A stretch of 6,188 nt of DNA from Omnitrophica bacterium GWA2_41_15 (lineage in GTDB: Bacteria > Omnitrophota > Gorgyraeia > Gorgyraeales > Gorgyraeaceae), in contig CAKKRB010000157.1 in NCBI GenBank assembly GCA_919902485.1, positions 1 to 6,188 on the forward strand, given 5' to 3'. Shown here in pieces: positions 6,025-6,188 of this stretch (positions within the stretch are counted from its first letter, which is position 1; every line of letters starts with the position of its first letter). The translations under genes were made by a program, and so were the position numbers. Below the pieces are notes generated by a model. That model was given only the letters and a program-made list of their open reading frames with translations, made no database searches and had not been told where the DNA came from.

Positions 6025-6188
6025 TACGTATATTCTTTTGTCTCTCTCAATACCTCTTCCAGGGTCGTAACGCCGTCCATAACTTTCTTTAACCCATTCT
6101 GGCGAAGCGTATTCATGCCAGCCCTGCACGCCTCTTCTCTTATCGCTGATAAGCTCGCGCGCTTTATAACAAGCTCCCTTATTTTATC
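6024..6188 (-). CDS. gspE: Type II secretion / type IV pilus assembly ATPase, C-terminal fragment (GspE/PilB family)
   Basis: This is the last 54 codons of a gene that begins outside the window; it ends with TAG. The translation starts DKIRELVIKRASLSAIREEA and continues with C-R-A-G-M-N-T-L-R-Q-N-G-L and V-T-T-L-E-E-V-L-R-E-T. This is the characteristic tail of GspE/PilB secretion ATPases, typically 'AxxxGMxTLxxDGLxKVxxGxTTLEEVLRVT'. The family forms a cytoplasmic hexamer whose ATP hydrolysis drives pseudopilus or pilus assembly. The Walker A and B motifs and any CxxC zinc region lie upstream, out of view. The stop codon shares a base with the Shine-Dalgarno sequence of the pseudopilin gene that follows, which indicates one operon. 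GspE and PilB cannot be told apart from this tail alone; the GspG and GspH neighbours favour a type II secretion-like machine. Confidence 0.9.
   Translation of the reverse strand, partial: DKIRELVIKRASLSAIREEACRAGMNTLRQNGLKKVMDGVTTLEEVLRETKEYT

Noticed and set aside
6013..6129. Longer gspG start at 6129
   Set aside because: It would add 39 residues before the prepilin leader and overlap the gspE coding tail. The ATG at 6012 has a good ribosome site and gives a textbook leader.

Overview
All genes in this window read on the minus strand, so in transcription order it runs from 6188 down to 1. The window carries the last codons of a GspE/PilB-type secretion ATPase, two complete pseudopilins (GspG and GspH types), a small membrane-anchored coiled-coil protein, a family 2 glycosyltransferase with C-terminal membrane helices, a 990-residue exported protein of unusual composition, and the first codons of one more probably exported protein. 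The DNA is AT-rich (roughly 40% GC by eye). It looks like a Gram-negative bacterium with a type II secretion-like machine. The large exported protein, whose mature end reads ENPCLRVPI and which contains a nucleotidyltransferase-like domain, resembles very large secreted proteins of Candidatus Omnitrophota. That assignment rests on recognition only and is not proven.

Region 6188-5049 is the secretion block. The gspE stop codon touches the Shine-Dalgarno sequence of gspG, and gspG overlaps gspH by 20 nt, so these genes are surely one translationally coupled operon. The usual gspF between E and G is missing here, and no gspI, J or K follows. The gspH leader contains a degenerate heptanucleotide repeat tract that is read through in frame.

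Region 5048-4882 is a 167-nt intergenic spacer. It holds a 43-nt near-perfect palindrome and then a strong sigma70-like promoter (TTGACA, 17 bp, TAAAAT) driving the coiled-coil gene. A 57-nt spacer with a perfect 15-bp inverted repeat leads to the glycosyltransferase gene. A related 28-bp perfect palindrome lies inside the glycosyltransferase reading frame, where it encodes a decapeptide between two hydrophobic segments.

Region 3114-1 holds the large exported protein and the start of the next exported protein. Neither has a recognisable Shine-Dalgarno sequence. The most interesting aspects are (i) short palindromic or heptameric repeat DNA tolerated inside reading frames at two places, and (ii) an apparently exported protein that combines a UDP-sugar pyrophosphorylase-like domain with an HExxH motif. 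I saw no tRNA, rRNA, CRISPR array or transposase.
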